Position numbers and translations under genes: made by a program. A stretch of 64,000 nt of DNA from Terriglobia bacterium (GTDB taxonomy: Bacteria > Acidobacteriota > Terriglobia > JAIQFV01), in contig JAIQFV010000004.1 of NCBI GenBank assembly GCA_020073085.1, positions 169,246 to 233,245 of the forward strand. Reading direction: 5' to 3'. Every line of letters starts with the position of its first letter. Position 1 is the stretch's first letter. A model generated the notes under the pieces. It had not been told where the DNA came from. It worked only from the letters and a program-made list of their open reading frames with translations, and did no database searches. This document shows positions 43,892-52,888 of this stretch, one piece after another.

Positions 43892-43934
43892 AAAAAAGCG
43901 ACTGGCACAACCGCACGGGTTATGCGAGTCGCTT
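43892..43934 (-). terminator. Strong Rho-independent terminator after rplI
   Basis: On the minus strand AAGCGACT pairs with AGTCGCTT and, inside, GCATAACC pairs with GGTTGTGC (one wobble) around a 5-base loop, followed by six T including the stem end. It lies 34 bp after the rplI stop and separates the ribosomal genes from dnaB. Confidence 0.9.
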
Positions 43935-43967
43935 CGAGGGCGCCTCGAGGGAACGTCCCGGATAATC

Positions 43968-44420
43968 CTAGGTCGTTGCTTCGGGAATCACATTCACTTT
44001 AATCGTGGCGGTGACCTCGCGGTGAAGTTTGACCGGCACGGAATATTCCCCCAGGGTCTTGAGGGGCTCTTCCAGGTGGATCTTCCGCTTATCAATTTCG
44101 TAGCCCTGCCGCTTCAGATCGTCCGCAATATCCATCGTCGTGACCGATCCGTACAGCACCTCTTTTTCGCCGACCTTCCGCGCGATAGTGACCGTGAGCT
44201 GGTTGACCAGAGAGGCAAGCTCTTCAGCCTGCTTCTTCTCGGTCGCCTCCTTCTTCAACGCGGCGACCTTGATATGTTCTATCTTCTTCAGATTTCCCGG
44301 CGTGGCTGCGAGGGCCAGGTTTTTCGGGAGCAGGTAATTCCGGGCATACCCGTTGGCCACCTTCACCACTTCCCCCTGCGTGCCCAGTTTCTCAATCGTT
44401 TCCTTCAAGATGACTTCCAT
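43968..44420 (-). CDS. rplI: 50S ribosomal protein L9
   Basis: A 150-residue L9 of normal length. The N-terminal 23S rRNA-binding domain reads MEVILKETIEKLGTQGEVVKVANGYARNYLLPKNLA in style (conserved GYARNYL and PK.LA), then the long connecting helix and a C-terminal domain. GGGGAGG precedes the ATG. It is the last gene before the terminator in rpsF-rpsR-rplI. Confidence 0.97.
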   Translation of the reverse strand: MEVILKETIEKLGTQGEVVKVANGYARNYLLPKNLALAATPGNLKKIEHIKVAALKKEATEKKQAEELASLVNQLTVTIARKVGEKEVLYGSVTTMDIADDLKRQGYEIDKRKIHLEEPLKTLGEYSVPVKLHREVTATIKVNVIPEATT

Positions 44421-44542
44421 ATTTCCTCCCCATAATTACTGAGAACGTTCAATCGGCGATGATTCTCCAGGGCGCCCATTCCGCCACGGGGGTTGTCCCG
44501 CGGTTCCGATTTGCGAAGAGTCGTCCAATCCCCGCCATGTTT

Positions 44543-44851
44543 TCATTCGGCGGCGAAGGGAAGAAGCGCGATGTTGCGCGCCTTCTTGATCGCCTCCATC
44601 AGCCGGCGCTGGTGAGGGGCGCAAACCCCTGAGAGCCGGCGGGGCATGATCTTCCCGCGTTCCGGGACAAACTGCAGCAGGGTGCGGTAGTCCTTCCAGT
44701 CAATGTAATCAATCTTCTCGACGCAGAACTTGCAAACGCGCCGTCGCCGCACAAAATCACGGCGGCCGCCGGTGCGCTCCTGGCCTCCGCGCGAAGGGGG
44801 GCCGTGTTGACCGGACCGACTTGCAGGGTAGTGACTGGTTCGATTATCCAT
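44543..44851 (-). CDS. rpsR: 30S ribosomal protein S18
   Basis: A 102-residue S18. The conserved core is visible: [16 protein letters not shown] with two cysteines of the zinc-binding C+ type, [20 protein letters not shown] with the other cysteine and His, and [13 protein letters not shown] at the end. The N-terminal 30 residues are basic and Gly/Ser-rich, a common extension. No ssb gene lies between rpsF and rpsR, unlike in many bacteria. Confidence 0.96.
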   Translation of the reverse strand: MDNRTSHYPASRSGQHGPPSRGGQERTGGRRDFVRRRRVCKFCVEKIDYIDWKDYRTLLQFVPERGKIMPRRLSGVCAPHQRRLMEAIKKARNIALLPFAAE

Positions 44852-44984
44852 TTTGGACTCCTTAAAAAATATTTCCGTGTGTTACGCGGGATACCGGTCC
44901 CGTTGTCCGGCGTCTCCCGCCTGCTCTCCTCACCACCGCGTGAAGGGATCAAGCGGGTCGCTCGCCGCGCCCGGCCCGATCACA

Positions 44985-45425
44985 TTAGCTGGATGCGGGC
45001 GTGCTTGGTTCCGGCGGGGCCACCTCAGGCGGTGCTTCCGGCGCCGCGACCGGGGCGGGCGGCGGGGCATGGCGGGCCGGCTTTCGGGCGGCCCGTGCCG
45101 CGCGCTTGGCCTTCATCTTTTCGAGGCGTTTCAAATCCTCATCCACCCGGACGGTCAGGTATTTGATGATCGCGTCGGTAACCTTCAAGCGACGCTCAAA
45201 TTCCTTAACGGTTTCGCCGCCCCCCTTGACCGTGAACAACACGTAGTTGCCTTCCCAGAACCTTCCGACTCGGTAGGCGAGGCGCCGCTTGCCCAGTCTT
45301 TCAATCTTCTGCGTCTCTCCGTGGGTCGAGGTGATGGTGGTTTCAAACTGGGCGATCAGCTTGTCCAGTTCCTCATCCGGCACATTCGGATTGACAATGA
45401 ACATGATTTCATAAAGTCGGTCCAC
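44985..45425 (-). CDS. rpsF: 30S ribosomal protein S6
   Basis: A 146-residue S6. The ferredoxin-like core spans about residues 1-100 (LYEIMFIVNPNVPDEELDKL, GKRRLAYRV, and EFERRLKVTDAIIKYLTVRVDED). The last 45 residues form an Ala/Pro-rich basic then neutral tail longer than usual (typical S6 is 95-110). Start codon GTG 45425 behind AAGGAG. Confidence 0.95.
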   Translation of the reverse strand: MDRLYEIMFIVNPNVPDEELDKLIAQFETTITSTHGETQKIERLGKRRLAYRVGRFWEGNYVLFTVKGGGETVKEFERRLKVTDAIIKYLTVRVDEDLKRLEKMKAKRAARAARKPARHAPPPAPVAAPEAPPEVAPPEPSTPASS

Positions 45426-45463
45426 AAAAATCTCCTTGTCTCTGGTATTCCTGTTAAATACTG

Positions 45464-46075
45464 CTAACGCGTGGATCCCTCAGATCCCTTCCCGGCGGCG
45501 GCAGGTTCCGGGATCGGCGCATTGAACTGGTTCATGGCAGCAAGCGTTCCCAGGTTGATGAGCGTTAGAACCGCCTGCGCTCCACGAGCCACAAATTCAT
45601 CCACCGCGGTGCGCTGTTGCTTCCCCCAAGGGGAAAGCACGAACCGGGCCGCGTCTTCCACCGCGTGATCCGGCCGAACTCCCATCCGCACCCTCGAGAA
45701 GTCGGTGCTTTCAATCATCTCCACGATGGAACGCATCCCATTGTGCGTCCCCGCGCTTCCCCGGTCCCGGATGCGCAGTTGACCCCACGGAAGATCGAGA
45801 TCATCCACCACCACGGTTAAATCCCGGGGAGTCGATTCCCAGCGTTCCAGAAGACGCCTGACCGCCCGGCCGCTGAGGTTCATGTAGGTCTGCGGTTTGA
45901 CCAGGACCAATTCGTTCTCCCCGGAACGGCCCAACCCGAGAAGCGATTCCGCTTCATTCCGTCTCACCGAAACCCCCAATAACCTGGCCAATTCATCAAT
46001 GACGAGAAAACCCAGGTTGTGCGGAGTCATTTCATAGCGTTCCCCCGGATTTCCCAAACCGACAATCATTCGCAT
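45464..46075 (-). CDS. pth: Peptidyl-tRNA hydrolase
   Basis: A 203-residue enzyme that frees tRNA from stalled peptidyl-tRNA. The opening MIVGLGNPGERYEMTPHNLGFLVIDELA contains the catalytic His and the conserved Asn after it (usually TRHN, here TPHN), and PQTYMNLSG, VVDDLDLPWG and GSAGTHNGMRSI follow. GAGGGA precedes ATG 46075; a frame upstream to 46129 has no support. Gene order rplY-pth is widely conserved. Confidence 0.96.
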   Translation of the reverse strand: MRMIVGLGNPGERYEMTPHNLGFLVIDELARLLGVSVRRNEAESLLGLGRSGENELVLVKPQTYMNLSGRAVRRLLERWESTPRDLTVVVDDLDLPWGQLRIRDRGSAGTHNGMRSIVEMIESTDFSRVRMGVRPDHAVEDAARFVLSPWGKQQRTAVDEFVARGAQAVLTLINLGTLAAMNQFNAPIPEPAAAGKGSEGSTR

Positions 46076-46133
46076 GGTCAATTCCCTCGGGTCAGGCGAT
46101 CCCATCCAGCGGAATGCTGTCCGGACCAAAAGG

Positions 46134-46829
46134 CTATTTCTTCTCGCCCTTCTCCGCCTCTTCAGGCGCTTCCTCGCCCTCGGCAGCGATCTTACCCTTC
46201 TTGATGACCTCGGGTTCCGCAGGCGCTTCCGGTGCCGCTCCTTCCACGACCTCAGCCGCCGCCTTCTCCTCTCGCACCGTGGTGAGGTGCGCCACGGTCA
46301 GGTTGGGATCCGAGAGGATCTTGATTTTAGAGTCGACCTTCAAATCCCCCACGCGGATGTTGGTCCCGAACACCAGCTCCGTGACATCGACGTCAATGTG
46401 GTCGGGAATATCAGCGGGGAGACACTGGATTTCCACTTCGCGGAGAACAATCTCCAAAATGCCTCCCTGCAACTTCACCCCCTGGGCTTCCCCAACCGTG
46501 CGAATAGGCACGGTGACCTCGATGGGCTTGTCCATGGCGATGCGGTAAAAGTCGGCATGCAACAAGGCCGACTTCACCGGTTCGTACAGCCAGTCCTTAA
46601 TCAGGACGTTTTGTTTTCCATGGCCCTCGATTTCGAGCGTGAAGATGCTGTTGTGCCCGGTCTCGGAATTCAGAATGGAGAGAATCTCTTTGGGATTGAC
46701 GAGGAGGGAAAGGGTCTGCTTCGAAGCCCCGTAGACCACTGCCGGGATCAGGCCCTGGCGCCGGACGCGCCGTGCCGCACGACTTCCTCTTTCCGACCGT
46801 ACCTTTGCAGAAACGCTGATCGCTTTCAT
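46134..46829 (-). CDS. rplY: 50S ribosomal protein L25/TL5/Ctc
   Basis: A 231-residue L25 of the long TL5/Ctc type. Residues about 5-92 are the 5S rRNA-binding beta-barrel (RGSRAARRVRRQGLIPAVVYG), residues about 95-185 the TL5 C-terminal domain (VPIRTVGEAQGVKLQGGILE, PDHIDVDVTEL), and the tail is a Lys/Glu/Ala-rich low-complexity stretch. It follows prs and precedes pth, as in many bacteria. Confidence 0.95.
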   Translation of the reverse strand: MKAISVSAKVRSERGSRAARRVRRQGLIPAVVYGASKQTLSLLVNPKEILSILNSETGHNSIFTLEIEGHGKQNVLIKDWLYEPVKSALLHADFYRIAMDKPIEVTVPIRTVGEAQGVKLQGGILEIVLREVEIQCLPADIPDHIDVDVTELVFGTNIRVGDLKVDSKIKILSDPNLTVAHLTTVREEKAAAEVVEGAAPEAPAEPEVIKKGKIAAEGEEAPEEAEKGEKK

Positions 46830-46944
46830 GATTCACCTACTTTCATCCCCCTGTGGGGGATTATCATGGTTGAATAAAACTTTCGGTTTTCAAATAGCCA
46901 TGGAGCGCCGGGGCTGCCATGGGGTGCGAGTCCAATCTCGCGGG

Positions 46945-47892
46945 TCACACCTTCTTGTCGAACAACCGGCTAATAGAGGTCTCCTGGTGGATCGACCTGA
47001 TCCCCTCTCCCAGCAATGGGCCGATGGTCAGGCAGGTGATCTTTTTCGAGTTGCAAATCGGATCGGTGGAGATCGAATTGGTGACCACCACCTCTTCGAT
47101 TTCGGACTTTTCGATCCGCGTGAGGGCATCCCCGGAAAACACCGGATGAGTACAGCAGGCCAGCAGCCGCTTGGCGCCATTCTTCTTGAGGGCCTGGGCG
47201 ACCCGGACCAGGGTGCCGGCGGTGTCGATAAGATCATCGACGATCAGGGTGTTCCGGCCGCTGACCTCGCCGATGACATTCATCACCTCGGCCTCCAGCC
47301 CTTTTTCGCGGCGCTTGTCAACGATGGCCAAATCACACTCCAGCCGCTTGGCATACGACCGGGCCCTCTCGACTCCGCCGGTATCCGGAGAAACCACCAT
47401 CAAATTGGGGATCTTCCGTTTTTTAAAGTGCTTGATGATGACCGGTCCGGCATAAAGATGGTCCACGGGGATATTGAAAAACCCTTGGATCTGTGCGGCG
47501 TGCAAATCCATCGTGAGAACGCGATCCGCGCCCGCGGTCGTCAGCAGGTCGGCCACCAGCTTGGCAGAAATGGGGACGCGCGGCTTGTCCTTGCGATCCT
47601 GCCGGGCGTATCCGTAATAAGGCAGGACCGCGGTGATCCGTCGGGCCGAGGAGCGCTTGAAGGCATCCAACATCACCAGCAACTCCATGAGATTGGAATC
47701 GGCCGGCCGACAGGTCGGCTGGATGATGAAAACATCGGCCCCGCGCACGTTCTCAAAGATCTGAAAATTAATCTCGCCATCCGCAAATCGCTTCGTCGAG
47801 CACTGGCCCAGAGGCAGCTTCAGGTACTTGACGATCTCCTCCGCCAGATGCGGATTCGCATTGCCCGTGAAGATTTTGATTTCGTCGTACAT
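46945..47892 (-). CDS. prs: Ribose-phosphate pyrophosphokinase
   Basis: A 315-residue enzyme that makes PRPP from ribose-5-phosphate and ATP for nucleotide, His and Trp synthesis. Conserved strings include GNANPHLAEEIVKYL, RGADVFIIQPTC, RITAVLPYYGYARQDRK, DLHAAQIQGFFNIPVDHL and the PRPP-binding NTLIVDDLIDTAGTL. Length and all motifs are normal. tRNA-Gln sits 26 bp upstream in the same direction, between ispE and prs. Confidence 0.97.
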   Translation of the reverse strand: MYDEIKIFTGNANPHLAEEIVKYLKLPLGQCSTKRFADGEINFQIFENVRGADVFIIQPTCRPADSNLMELLVMLDAFKRSSARRITAVLPYYGYARQDRKDKPRVPISAKLVADLLTTAGADRVLTMDLHAAQIQGFFNIPVDHLYAGPVIIKHFKKRKIPNLMVVSPDTGGVERARSYAKRLECDLAIVDKRREKGLEAEVMNVIGEVSGRNTLIVDDLIDTAGTLVRVAQALKKNGAKRLLACCTHPVFSGDALTRIEKSEIEEVVVTNSISTDPICNSKKITCLTIGPLLGEGIRSIHQETSISRLFDKKV

Positions 47893-47918
47893 GCGCTGTC
47901 GAAACTCCGTTCAGATCC

Positions 47919-47993
47919 TGGCTCGGGGGCAGGGAATCGAACCCCGATTCACAGCTCCAAAGGCTGGTGTCCTACCAGTTAGACGACCCCCGA
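47919..47993 (-). tRNA. tRNA-Gln (anticodon TTG)
   Basis: A 75-nt tRNA with encoded CCA. Acceptor TCGGGGG pairs with CCCCCGA; the D arm is GTC...GAC; the anticodon loop CTTTGGA gives TTG; the T arm is CGGGG-TTCGATT-CCCTG. The first pair of the anticodon stem is C-T, a mismatch. It lies within the ispE-prs operon. Confidence 0.93.
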
Positions 47994-48079
47994 AGATGGG
48001 TTTGGCCCCGGGAAGTGATCGGAGAAGATCGAGCCTTTGGTACAATCGAAAAAACATGCTTCGGATCAGACTCACCCGA

Positions 48080-49078
48080 TCATTCGGAGGCGGCAAAAAT
48101 CCTTTTCAAGTATTGAGACCGCGGAATGCTGCGAACCACGAAGGTCAACAGCGAAGATGCGGAAAGGCGCGCCCGGAGCCCTTTTTCCGCCCGTCGAGCA
48201 TCCGAAATCGAAGGGAACAGGCCGAAAACGGCCGATCCACTCCCCGTCATCTGTGCGCTTCGAGCCCCCCCTGCCAACAGCGCCGCCTTGAGATACTGGA
48301 GTTCAGGATACTCGGGAAAAAGGACACTTTCGAAATCATTTTCAAACAACTCGAGGGCGCTCACCTTTTCAAAGACCGCTGAACCGAAACGAGCCATGTT
48401 ATTGGCCCGACGACCATTTGTCAACCACAAACTTGCCCGCTCATAGGCCTCCTGCGTGCGGATGCGAAGATCCTCCGGGGAGGCCACAAGCATCGCCTGC
48501 GCCTTCACGTCCGGCAGCGGAAACAACTCGTTCCCCCGCCCGATCCCCAGGGCCCGTCCGCCGAGGAGGAAGAAAGGGACATCGGAGCCCAGGGAAAAGG
48601 CGATCTCCAGGAGTTGGTCGGGGGTAAGCTCCAGGTGGAAGAGCCGGCAGAGCGTCAGCAGCGTGATGGCGGCATTGGAGCTCCCGCCCCCCAGGCCCGC
48701 GCCCACCGGAATCCGCTTCTCAAGAAAAATATCCACTCCGCGCCGCGACCCGGTGGCGGAGAAAAAACGCTCAGCCGCTGCCACCACGAGGTTGTCCTCC
48801 GTGAGCGGGAGCTGGACATCGGAGCATTTCAGTATAATCCGGGAATCCCGCCGCGAGGTGAAAGTCAATCGGTCGCTCAGATCTACGGATTGAAAAACCG
48901 TCCTGAGTTCGTGATACCCGTCGGCCCGTCGGCCCGCGAGCTTTAACCCCAAATTCACTTTGGCAAAAGATCGTACGGTGAGTGACTTGGCAGGGGATCC
49001 CCCCGTAGAATCAACCCGGCTTTTGACGGATGAACGCGAGGTACGCAATCGGGAAGGCGTCCGCCTATTTGTTGACAT
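48080..49078 (-). CDS. ispE: 4-diphosphocytidyl-2-C-methyl-D-erythritol kinase
   Basis: A 332-residue GHMP kinase of the MEP pathway of isoprenoid synthesis. Marks: SFAKVNLGLKLAGRRADGYHEL with the catalytic Lys, the ATP loop PVGAGLGGGSSNAA, and SLGSDVPFFLLGGRALG. The chain starts about 35 residues earlier than most IspE, with a Ser/Arg-rich extension. Its ATG overlaps the stop of the TPR gene by 14 bases, indicating translational coupling. No other reasonable start is in frame before the conserved part. Confidence 0.95.
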   Translation of the reverse strand: MSTNRRTPSRLRTSRSSVKSRVDSTGGSPAKSLTVRSFAKVNLGLKLAGRRADGYHELRTVFQSVDLSDRLTFTSRRDSRIILKCSDVQLPLTEDNLVVAAAERFFSATGSRRGVDIFLEKRIPVGAGLGGGSSNAAITLLTLCRLFHLELTPDQLLEIAFSLGSDVPFFLLGGRALGIGRGNELFPLPDVKAQAMLVASPEDLRIRTQEAYERASLWLTNGRRANNMARFGSAVFEKVSALELFENDFESVLFPEYPELQYLKAALLAGGARSAQMTGSGSAVFGLFPSISDARRAEKGLRARLSASSLLTFVVRSIPRSQYLKRIFAASE

Positions 49079-51179
49079 TCTGCGCCAGTCGGGCCTTCAG
49101 GTCGTCCAGCTTCCTTTGAACATTGGCCATTTCCTCAGCATCCACATTGTTGCCCTGCTGGGGGTTCTGGCGATAAGACTTGATCGACTTCTCGTACTCG
49201 CTGGTGGCCAGCTTGAACTGATCGGTCGCAAAATAGAGGTCGCCCAGGTGATCGTGGATGGTGGGGTCCTTGGGGAGCTTCTCGATCGCCTTCAAGAGGT
49301 TGGTTTCGGCAAGATCGTATTTCTTGAGTTTGAAATAAGCCCAGCCCAGGCTATCGAGGTACGCGCCGTTGGCCGGGTCCAGATCCACTGCCTGCTGGAT
49401 GTACTTGAGCGCCTCTTCCAGCCGCACCCCCCGGTCGGCCAGCATGTAGCCAAGATAATTCAAGGCCGCGGCGTTCTGCGCATTCAGCTTCAGGGTGCGG
49501 TGAAATGTCGCCTCGGCGAGATCGTACTTCTTCTCCCGCTCGTAGATCGCCCCCAGGAAAAAGAAGATGCTTTCCTTTTGATCATCCCCGGCCAGGGCTT
49601 CTGCGGCCAGGATGTTCTTCTCAGCGTCGGGATACAGCTTCTCCCGCTCCTGGATCTGTGCCATTGTGAGATAGATTTCGCGATCGTCCTTGGTTCCGGT
49701 CAGCAGCTTCTCGAGTTGGGCAATGGAACCCGGATAATCGCCTTTTTCATTCACCACCTCGGCGCGCTGGAGCTTGAAGCCGCGCTCCTTGGGATATTTC
49801 TGGATCGCCTCGTTGGAGAGTTCGATGGCTTTATCGTAATCCTTCTTTGTCCGGTAGGTGTCGATAATCAGGCTGTCCACCTTGACCGCATTTTCCTTGT
49901 CCAGGGCCTTCAACTGATCGAACGTCTTGATCGCCTCGGAATACTTTTCCATCTTGCGATAAACCATGCCGAGCCGTTCCAGGAAGATGCCCCGGTTATT
50001 CATCTCGGCGGCCGAATAGGTGCCGTTCTTCTTTTCGGTGGTCTTCACCAGGTCGTTGAGCTTCGCGACGGCCTCATCAAACTTTTCCTGTTCCTCGTAA
50101 AGAATCGCGAGGTTATAGGTCACATCGATGGAATCGGGGCGCAGGAGCTGAGCGTTGAGCAGGCTTTGGAGGGCCGCGTCAAAGTTGTTCAACCGGCGGT
50201 ATATCTGCCCGATCCGAAGATAGGAATCGGCATCGCTCTTATCGGTTTCGACGACCGCCTTGTACTCGTCGAGGGCGGCTTTCAATTGGCCGTCCTGAAG
50301 CAGGCACTCCGCCAGGCTGCGATTCACGTTGAGATTGCTGTGGTCCAATACAATAGCTTTTCGGTAAAAATCGATCGCCCTCTTGAAATTCTTGCTGCGC
50401 TCATAAGCGTACCCCATCGCAATATACAACTGGGCGGAATCCACCTTTTTGGGCAGGTTCTTCTCGAGCAGGGCGATGGCCTGCTCGCTTTCGGAGAGAT
50501 CGGTATACAGAAAGGCCAGGTTGGTGAGACAGCTTTCGGAGTCCGGTTCGATTTCCAGGCAGTGTTTGAAAATGCCCATGGCCTGATCGGTTTTTCCGGC
50601 GCGGCGGTACAACTGGCCCAGCGTCAGCTGATCGTCGGTGGCATTGGGATCGATCCGGGTGATTTCTTCGTACTGCGCGATCGCCTTGTCAACCATGGAG
50701 TCAGAGGTCTTCGCGGGAGAATCCGCATCCCCGATGAGAGAGCGATAGATGTTGCCGAGGAGGCGGTGGGCCTCCAGGTTGTTCGGATCTTTTTTGATGG
50801 CTGCTTCCGCTTCGCTGACCGCGTCCTTGATGGAGCTGTTTCGGGCATAGGCGGAGGCCAATTCGGCATTCAAGAAGGAGGACGAGGGATCATACTTGAT
50901 GGCCAGTTTGTATTCCTCGATGGCCTCTCGAAATCGGCCCTGTTCCTCCAGGAGGTGGCCTTGGATGTAATGGTAATAACTCTGGGCGCGGTCCGAGGGG
51001 TTCGATGACTCCGCGACGGCGCTCTTGGCCGCCGATGTCGAAACCGCGGCTGGGCCCTGGGCTTTCGGATCCTTCGCCTTGTCCTTATCATCGGCCCGGA
51101 GAGAACCCAGGGACAGGAAAAGTGCCAAGAATGCGAAAAATACATCCAACCGCCGGGGGGAAACCTGATTAAACGTCAT
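49065..51179 (-). CDS. Exported TPR-repeat protein
   Basis: A 704-residue protein with a signal peptide (LDVFFAFLALFLSLGSLRA, cleavage near residue 30) and then about 16-18 tetratricopeptide repeats through to the end. Typical repeat units are visible, such as GRFREAIEEYKLAIKYDPSS, KNFKRAIDFYRKAIVLDHSN and GVRLEEALKYIQQAVDLDPA. TPR arrays bind proteins; this one is likely a periplasmic or outer-membrane-associated scaffold. ATG 51179 is chosen because the signal peptide starts there. Being coupled to ispE is a positional fact only and may not reflect function. Confidence 0.88.
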   Translation of the reverse strand: MTFNQVSPRRLDVFFAFLALFLSLGSLRADDKDKAKDPKAQGPAAVSTSAAKSAVAESSNPSDRAQSYYHYIQGHLLEEQGRFREAIEEYKLAIKYDPSSSFLNAELASAYARNSSIKDAVSEAEAAIKKDPNNLEAHRLLGNIYRSLIGDADSPAKTSDSMVDKAIAQYEEITRIDPNATDDQLTLGQLYRRAGKTDQAMGIFKHCLEIEPDSESCLTNLAFLYTDLSESEQAIALLEKNLPKKVDSAQLYIAMGYAYERSKNFKRAIDFYRKAIVLDHSNLNVNRSLAECLLQDGQLKAALDEYKAVVETDKSDADSYLRIGQIYRRLNNFDAALQSLLNAQLLRPDSIDVTYNLAILYEEQEKFDEAVAKLNDLVKTTEKKNGTYSAAEMNNRGIFLERLGMVYRKMEKYSEAIKTFDQLKALDKENAVKVDSLIIDTYRTKKDYDKAIELSNEAIQKYPKERGFKLQRAEVVNEKGDYPGSIAQLEKLLTGTKDDREIYLTMAQIQEREKLYPDAEKNILAAEALAGDDQKESIFFFLGAIYEREKKYDLAEATFHRTLKLNAQNAAALNYLGYMLADRGVRLEEALKYIQQAVDLDPANGAYLDSLGWAYFKLKKYDLAETNLLKAIEKLPKDPTIHDHLGDLYFATDQFKLATSEYEKSIKSYRQNPQQGNNVDAEEMANVQRKLDDLKARLAQNVNK

Positions 51180-51428
51180 ATAAATCTCGATGACCTCACT
51201 TCTTGCGGGGTGTGCTTCCAAACAAGATTGCCTCTTGTTTGATGCAAATTGTTGTGATTGCGTCGCCAGTCACCCATTCTGCAACTTGCGATTATCACAT
51301 AGCGACAAAGTGATGTCAATTCAAGCAAGAAGGGTGGACAAACTCTCCGCGCGGCCCTCATGCAACAATGGGCATCGTCCGGGGTCTGCGGATTTGTGGT
51401 TCCTCCGGATCGTGTTACCATCTGCTCC

Positions 51429-52631
51429 GTGCAAACACCCATTCAATTCCTCCGGCGACTGCCGGTTGAAGCGAGCCCCGCCTGGGCTGAGATTTCACTG
51501 TCTCGAATCCTGAAAAATCTCCGGGCAGTCCAGCGACGCACAGGAAAAACCTGCGAGCTGATGGCCGTGGTTAAGGCCAACGCATACGGTCATGGCGCCG
51601 CCATCGTGTCACCCTATCTTGCCGCCCACGGGGTCCGGTGGTTCGGTGTGGCGACGATCGAGGAGGCCTTGGAACTGCGGCGGGTGGGAATCCGGGAAAA
51701 TGTCCTGATCCTGGGCACTTTTTTCCCCCCCCAGGCCTCTTCCGCGATCAAGCATCACATCCAAGTGACGGCCAGCTCCCCGCAACACCTCGATGCCCTT
51801 AACCGGGCCGCCTCGAGGAAAACGCCGGCAATGGTCCACCTGAAATTCGACACCGGGATGGGCCGGATGGGATTCTCTCTCGCCGATGCCGGGTTCTTGG
51901 CGCAGCGCTGGGCGCGCGGGTCGTGGCCGCACCTTTCACTCCAGGGCGTTTCTTCTCACCTGGCCTCCGCAGAAGATTTGGACTGTCCCCAGAATCGGAT
52001 GCAGTTGCAGAATTTTGGAAGAATCCTGGAGGTCTTTGAGACGGCCGGGATCAAGATCCCTCTTCGACATCTTGCCAACAGCGCGGGGGCTGCCTTTCAT
52101 CCCGCCATGCGGATGGACCTGGTCAGGACCGGCATCGCGTTGTTTGGCTACGAACCGCAAGGTGCAAAAATTCCGCCGATGGGCACGGCGCCCGTGCTCT
52201 CACTGAAGACACGGATCCTTCATTTGAAGACGGTTCCCCGCGGAAGCCTCCTCGGTTATGGGGGGACGTTTGTCACCCGGCGACCCTCTGTCATTGCCAC
52301 GCTGCCCATCGGGTATGCTCACGGGGTTCACCGGAGGCTTTCCTTTGCCAATCGGCGCCCCCATCGTCGTGCCAATGCTCAGGCGCGTCCAATGGACACA
52401 ATTGTTCGCGGCCAGCTCGCGCCGATGGTGGGGAGGGTGTCGATGGATTTGACCCTGGTGGATGTCACCGATGTGAGGGGCGTGCGCTTGGGTGACGAGG
52501 TCATCCTCCTCGGTCGGTCTGGACCGCACGACATCAACGCCGCGGATTGGGCCGAGTACGTGGGAACCATTTCCTATGAGGTGCTATGCGGGATCAGCAC
52601 CCGAAGAGTGTACCGGGTTTACGTGGATTGA
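51429..52631 (+). CDS. alr: Alanine racemase
   Basis: A 400-residue PLP enzyme that interconverts L- and D-alanine for peptidoglycan. Marks: AWAEISLSRILKNLRAV, the PLP lysine in MAVVKANAYGHG (Lys49), the GYGGTF stretch with the second catalytic Tyr, and GRVSMDLTLVDVTD. Start is uncertain: GTG 51429 gives the usual distance to the core, while ATG 51360 would add 23 residues; neither has a good ribosome site. Divergent from the TPR-ispE operon with 250 bp between. Confidence 0.93.
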   Translation: MQTPIQFLRRLPVEASPAWAEISLSRILKNLRAVQRRTGKTCELMAVVKANAYGHGAAIVSPYLAAHGVRWFGVATIEEALELRRVGIRENVLILGTFFPPQASSAIKHHIQVTASSPQHLDALNRAASRKTPAMVHLKFDTGMGRMGFSLADAGFLAQRWARGSWPHLSLQGVSSHLASAEDLDCPQNRMQLQNFGRILEVFETAGIKIPLRHLANSAGAAFHPAMRMDLVRTGIALFGYEPQGAKIPPMGTAPVLSLKTRILHLKTVPRGSLLGYGGTFVTRRPSVIATLPIGYAHGVHRRLSFANRRPHRRANAQARPMDTIVRGQLAPMVGRVSMDLTLVDVTDVRGVRLGDEVILLGRSGPHDINAADWAEYVGTISYEVLCGISTRRVYRVYVD

Positions 52632-52638
52632 CAGCTCA

Positions 52639-52790
52639 CGTAGTAACGACTTCAGTCGTTCCTTCGCTTTCTCCCGTGTCGTAGTAACGACTTCAGTCGT
52701 TCCTTCGCTTTCTCCAGTGTCGTAGTGACGATTTCAGTCGTTCCTTCGCTTTCTCCCGTGTCGTAGTGACGACTTCAGTCGTTCACTATC
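52639..52790. repeat. Tandem array of C-TTCA-G hairpins, 41-bp period, four copies
   Basis: Units begin at 52639, 52680, 52721 and 52762, each 41 bp: CGTAGTAACGACTTCAGTCG then TTCCTTCGCTTTCTCC and (C/A)GTGT. Copies 3 and 4 have TGACG for TAACG; copy 3 has ATTTCAG for ACTTCAG. The hairpin is the same as at 18562-18635. It lies 8 bp after the alr stop. Not CRISPR: the intervals are repeated too. Confidence 0.9.
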
Positions 52791-52888
52791 CTCCCCAGCA
52801 CCGTGTGCTCGGAGCCCCCATCATCACTTGAATTTCCCTTCGATTTAGACTACCCTTTACTCAAACCTCCCCCCTGAGAACCATAGCC

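Noticed and set aside
46828..47982. Plus-strand open frame of 384 codons
   Set aside because: Antisense to prs and overlapping the tRNA-Gln; not a real gene.
48960..51008. Long plus-strand open frame of 682 codons
   Set aside because: It is antisense to the TPR gene, whose repeats and signal peptide are clear; the frame is open because of codon bias.
52639..52790. Possible CRISPR array (regular 41-bp repeats)
   Set aside because: The intervals between the repeated hairpins are also identical, so there are no unique spacers, and no cas genes are near.
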